Assembly (NCBI GenBank): GCA_017616925.1
Contig: JAFZXG010000133.1
Location: forward strand, 1-9,027
Source of the DNA: Clostridia bacterium
GTDB lineage: Bacteria > Bacillota > Clostridia > Christensenellales > Borkfalkiaceae
DNA: 9,027 bases
Direction: 5' to 3'
The first letter of the stretch is position 1. Each line of letters opens with the position of its first letter. Positions 7,394-9,027 of the stretch are shown here, piece after piece. The notes under the pieces are model-generated. The model was not told the origin of the DNA and made no database searches. It worked only from the letters and a program-made list of their open reading frames with translations. The position numbers were made by a program, and so were the translations under genes.

Positions 7394-7398
7394 GTCAA
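7370..7398 (-). promoter_or_regulatory. Sigma-A-type promoter of the his operon
   Basis: Read on the minus strand: -35 TTGACT (7398-7393), a 17-nt spacer, then -10 TAAAAT (7375-7370). This is one mismatch from consensus in each box, with ideal spacing. Transcription would start near 7363. It is the only good minus-strand promoter seen upstream of the operon, and the tight gene packing suggests the whole operon is read from it. Confidence 0.8.
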
Positions 7399-7401
7399 AC
7401 A

Positions 7402-7416
7402 AATTTTCATAAAAAG
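7402..7416. promoter_or_regulatory. CodY-box-like sequence upstream of the his -35
   Basis: AATTTTCATAAAAAG matches 12 of 15 positions of the CodY consensus AATTTTCWGAAAATT. It sits four bases upstream of the his -35 box. The region is AT-rich, so chance matches of this quality are likely, and no codY gene is in the window. Confidence 0.2.
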
Positions 7417-7424
7417 TTTTTAAT

Positions 7425-7463
7425 AAAAAAATAAGTCGGAAGAATCTTTCCGCGCAGCGACTT
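7425..7463 (-). terminator. Hairpin plus T-run, intrinsic-terminator-like, minus strand
   Basis: On the minus strand, AAGTCG (7463-7458) pairs with CGACTT (7438-7433). Inside, GAA/TTC or alternatively CGGAA/TTCCG can pair around a 6-nt loop. One base later comes a run of seven T (7431-7425). This resembles an intrinsic terminator for minus-strand transcription, yet no minus-strand gene lies upstream of it. It may end a small RNA or stray transcript before the his promoter, or be chance. Confidence 0.35.
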
Positions 7464-7490
7464 TATATCTGTATATATCGTTTTATATCT
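7462..7490. repeat. Direct repeat TTTATATCT, 20-bp period
   Basis: TTTATATCT occurs at 7462-7470 and 7482-7490, with a related TATATATC (7472-7479) between them. A 20-bp period is about two helical turns, which would fit a protein bound to one face of the DNA. No known motif is recognised. Confidence 0.35.
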
Positions 7491-7558
7491 CCGTAAAACT
7501 TATGGTAAAAAGATATCGCAGGCGAATCAGACCGAAAGTTTCTTGCCGTCCGCTGTTT

Positions 7559-7639
7559 TGAATAAAAATTGAATAAAAATGTATTTTATTCGATATTTAT
7601 AAAAAATTTTCAAAAAATATTGAAAAATTGAATAAAAAT
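7559..7639. repeat. AT-rich TGAATAAAAAT repeats upstream of the peptidase promoter
   Basis: TGAATAAAAAT is present as two perfect tandem copies (7559-7569, 7570-7580). A third copy at 7629-7639 ends two bases before the -35 box. The DNA between is almost only A and T. The third copy lies where an UP element contacting the RNA polymerase alpha subunit would be; the tandem pair is further upstream. Confidence 0.5.
7605..7619. promoter_or_regulatory. CodY-box-like sequence upstream of the peptidase promoter
   Basis: AATTTTCAAAAAATA matches 13 of 15 positions of the CodY consensus and lies 22 bp upstream of the -35 box. The local base composition is extremely AT-rich, which makes chance similarity a serious alternative. 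Confidence 0.25.
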
Positions 7640-7641
7640 AG

Positions 7642-7670
7642 TTGACATATACGATTCCGAAGCATATAAT
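7642..7670 (+). promoter_or_regulatory. Perfect-consensus sigma-A promoter of the M28 peptidase gene
   Basis: TTGACA (7642-7647), a 17-nt spacer, then TATAAT (7665-7670). Both hexamers and the spacing equal the consensus, with AT-rich DNA directly upstream. Transcription would start near 7677, giving a leader of about 25 nt. High basal expression is expected unless something represses it. Confidence 0.88.
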
Positions 7671-7688
7671 GGCATTAAATAAAATTTC

Positions 7689-7701
7689 GGAGGAACGAAA
7701 A
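7689..7701 (+). promoter_or_regulatory. Ribosome binding site of the M28 peptidase gene
   Basis: GGAGG at 7689-7693 is followed by 8 nt and then ATG at 7702. This selects the start of MKKTGKIT and rules out the in-frame TTG at 7642, which is part of the -35 box. Confidence 0.85.
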
Positions 7702-8997
7702 ATGAAAAAAACAGGAAAAATCACTTGCATCGTTATGGCGATCCTTTTTATGTTACCGATAGCGTTCGGACTGGTCGCCTGCACCAACTCGACCGATAAT
7801 CTTTTGTCAGGTTACGGCGGTTCGAATACGTCGGGCAATAACGGCGAATACGCGGAGATCTTAAACCAACTTACCGAACTTAAAAACAAAGTCGATAGTC
7901 TGGAAAACAAGATCGACAAAGCGGACGAACAGCCCGAAGAACCCGCTCTCGCCTTCGATTACGGCGAAGAGTGTTATGAAAAGATCAAGTATATCGACAA
8001 AGTGTTAAGCGACCGCGACTGTTATAACGGTAAAAACTACAAACTCGCGGAAAAATGGATCCTTTGGAATCTGTACGAAGCGGGTTATTCCGAAGAAGAG
8101 GCTTTTCTCTCCCCCTTCACCGTCACCAAGTATTTTAAGGAAGAAGGATTAAAGGCCGCGCTTTCCGCGGTGGAATCCTATGAACTTGCCGACGATAAGC
8201 ATTATAAAAGGGCGGGCTGGAGTTACGCGGAAGACGCAAGCGGCGCTTACGTCAAAGTAAACATTACTATGAATAACATAGTCGCCGTAAAGAAAGGCGA
8301 AACCGACGAACAGATCATAGTCGGCGCGCACTTCGACGGAACGGGTACGGGCGATAACGGTTCGGGCGTCGCTTTGAATCTTACCACCGCGCAACACATC
8401 TATAACGTCGACACGCACTTTACGATCGTATTTATTTTCTTCAACGCCGAAGAGGTCGGCTGTCTCGGTTCGACCGCTTACGCGGAAGCGATGACCGAAG
8501 AAGAGATCGCGAATACCAAGTATATGATAAATATGGACTCGCTCGTCTGCGGCGATTACTGCAATCTCTACGGCGGCGTTCAGGACGACGAAACGCAGAC
8601 CGTAAACGAGACCGAGGCTTACGACAACGCCATGAAAGTGGCGGAAAGTATCGGGATCGAATTCCACACTAACCCGTGGACTTACGAGAACCCCGCGCCC
8701 GGATACGACACTCCCGATTACGCTTCGCCTTCGACGGGAGACTGGAGCGATCATAAGGGCTTTAAGAATATCGGGATCAAGTATCTCTACTTCGAAGCGA
8801 CCAACTGGGAGATCCCCGGACCGTACGAAGAATACGACGGATACGGCGAGACCTACCTTATCGGTATGCTTATGAACACCGATAACGACTATCTCGAATA
8901 CATCGAGACCTACTTCCCCGGAAGGATCCAGTCGCACATCTCGAAGTTCTCCGCCCTTCTCAACGCGCTGCTTTTACAGACCGAACTCGACTTCTGA
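7702..8997 (+). CDS. Secreted lipoprotein, M28-family zinc metallopeptidase (aminopeptidase-type)
   Basis: A predicted cell-surface peptidase of 431 residues. Residues 1-26 are a lipoprotein signal peptide: MKKTGK, a hydrophobic stretch, then lipobox LVAC with C27 as the lipidated cysteine. A Ser/Gly/Asn-rich spacer (28-48) leads to a short heptad-like helix, ILNQLTELKNKVDSLENKID (53-72), a possible coiled coil. An uncharacterised helical segment (about 85-165) precedes the M28 domain (about 190-425). All expected active-site residues are visible: H210 in VGAHFDG, bridging D218 in GDNGSGVA, catalytic E250 and ligand E251 in FFNAEEVGCLGS, D279 in INMDSL, and H351 in DWSDHKGF. The loop between H210 and D218 is short. 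M28 enzymes usually remove N-terminal amino acids or act on dipeptides; the exact substrate cannot be read from sequence. It is divergent from the his operon with its own promoter, so a functional link is not shown. Confidence 0.9.
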   Translation: MKKTGKITCIVMAILFMLPIAFGLVACTNSTDNLLSGYGGSNTSGNNGEYAEILNQLTELKNKVDSLENKIDKADEQPEEPALAFDYGEECYEKIKYIDKVLSDRDCYNGKNYKLAEKWILWNLYEAGYSEEEAFLSPFTVTKYFKEEGLKAALSAVESYELADDKHYKRAGWSYAEDASGAYVKVNITMNNIVAVKKGETDEQIIVGAHFDGTGTGDNGSGVALNLTTAQHIYNVDTHFTIVFIFFNAEEVGCLGSTAYAEAMTEEEIANTKYMINMDSLVCGDYCNLYGGVQDDETQTVNETEAYDNAMKVAESIGIEFHTNPWTYENPAPGYDTPDYASPSTGDWSDHKGFKNIGIKYLYFEATNWEIPGPYEEYDGYGETYLIGMLMNTDNDYLEYIETYFPGRIQSHISKFSALLNALLLQTELDF

Positions 8998-9011
8998 TAA
9001 CGGTAAAACTT

Positions 9012-9027
9012 AAAAAGCCCTGCCGAA
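9012..9027 (+). terminator. Probable left half of an intrinsic terminator, cut by the window edge
   Basis: AAAAA (9012-9016) is followed by GC-rich GCCCTGCC (9017-9024) and GAA at the edge, 15 nt after the peptidase stop. This is what the left arm and loop of an A-tract/T-tract terminator hairpin look like. The right arm lies outside the window, so the call is a prediction. Confidence 0.4.

Larger units (their letters stand above)
7376..7641. other. Non-coding interval between the divergent promoters
   Basis: No supportable gene is seen on either strand. The interval holds the short elements listed separately (operator-like repeat, hairpin, direct repeats, CodY-like boxes). A less AT-rich patch at about 7510-7556 contains GAAAGTTTC and a weak GGCGA/TTGCC pairing, but no RNA family that I recognise. 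Confidence 0.6.

Noticed and set aside
7642..7701. Extended N terminus of the peptidase from an in-frame TTG at 7642
   Set aside because: That TTG is part of the TTGACA -35 box. The extension would bury the lipoprotein signal peptide, and the ATG at 7702 has GGAGG at proper spacing.
7372..7701. CRISPR array, tRNA or T-box in the intergenic region
   Set aside because: The repeats are too short and irregular for CRISPR. No cloverleaf, T-box sequence or specifier stem-loop could be found, and neither promoter leaves a leader long enough for a T-box.
7527..7787. Minus-strand 86-codon frame with hydrophobic, Phe/Ile/Tyr-rich product in the intergenic region
   Set aside because: Its composition is what AT-rich DNA gives in any frame. 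It crosses the start of the peptidase gene and its promoter and has no convincing ribosome binding site.
8149..8937. Minus-strand open frame of 262 codons opposite the M28 peptidase
   Set aside because: It is antisense to the catalytic domain, whose metal ligands are all intact on the plus strand. The translated product is Val/Arg-rich with no motif and no promoter or ribosome binding site.
1..9027. Mobile element, prophage or defence system
   Set aside because: No transposase, integrase, terminal inverted repeats, toxin-antitoxin pair or nuclease/helicase gene is present. All genes except the peptidase belong to one biosynthetic operon.

Overview
The window is a chromosomal stretch from a Gram-positive-type bacterium, most likely a member of the Clostridia. 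The evidence is the gene content (a separate HisZ/short HisG pair, a YerC/YecD-type TrpR-family regulator heading a his operon, a lipobox M28 peptidase), the strong AGGAG-type ribosome binding sites and sigma-A-type promoters. By eye the coding DNA is about half GC, with very frequent TTCG/CGAA, and the one long intergenic region is AT-rich. An uncultured gut-type lineage is plausible, but the sequence alone does not fix the taxon.

Minus strand, 7347 down to 1: one tightly packed histidine biosynthesis operon, read from right to left. The order is yerC-like regulator, hisZ-hisG fusion, hisD, hisC, hisB, hisH, hisA, hisF, hisIE (the last running off the left edge). Junctions are 4-nt overlaps (hisD/hisC, hisC/hisB, hisA/hisF), a 1-nt overlap (hisH/hisA), direct abutment (hisB/hisH) or gaps of 4 to 11 nt. 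Together the genes cover every step from PRPP and ATP to histidine except histidinol-phosphate phosphatase, which is not visible here. All catalytic residues checked are present, so the pathway looks functional. The main oddity is the single 523-residue HisZ-HisG polypeptide.

Intergenic region 7348-7701: two divergent promoters. The his promoter (minus strand, TTGACT-17-TAAAAT) gives a leader of only about 16 nt, which leaves no room for a T-box or leader-peptide attenuator. It is overlaid by a tandem 8-bp repeat (TTTATCAC twice) inside a TTTACC...GGTAAA inverted repeat, a good candidate operator for the TrpR-family protein encoded first in the operon. The region also holds a hairpin followed by a T-run on the minus strand, AT-rich tandem repeats and two CodY-box-like sequences. 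Facing right is a perfect-consensus promoter (TTGACA-17-TATAAT).

Plus strand, 7702-8997: a secreted lipoprotein metallopeptidase of family M28 with all five metal ligands and the catalytic glutamate in place. It is followed at the right edge by what looks like the left half of an intrinsic terminator.

The window is mostly an ordinary biosynthetic operon. The points worth a second look are the HisZ-HisG fusion and the candidate autoregulatory operator.
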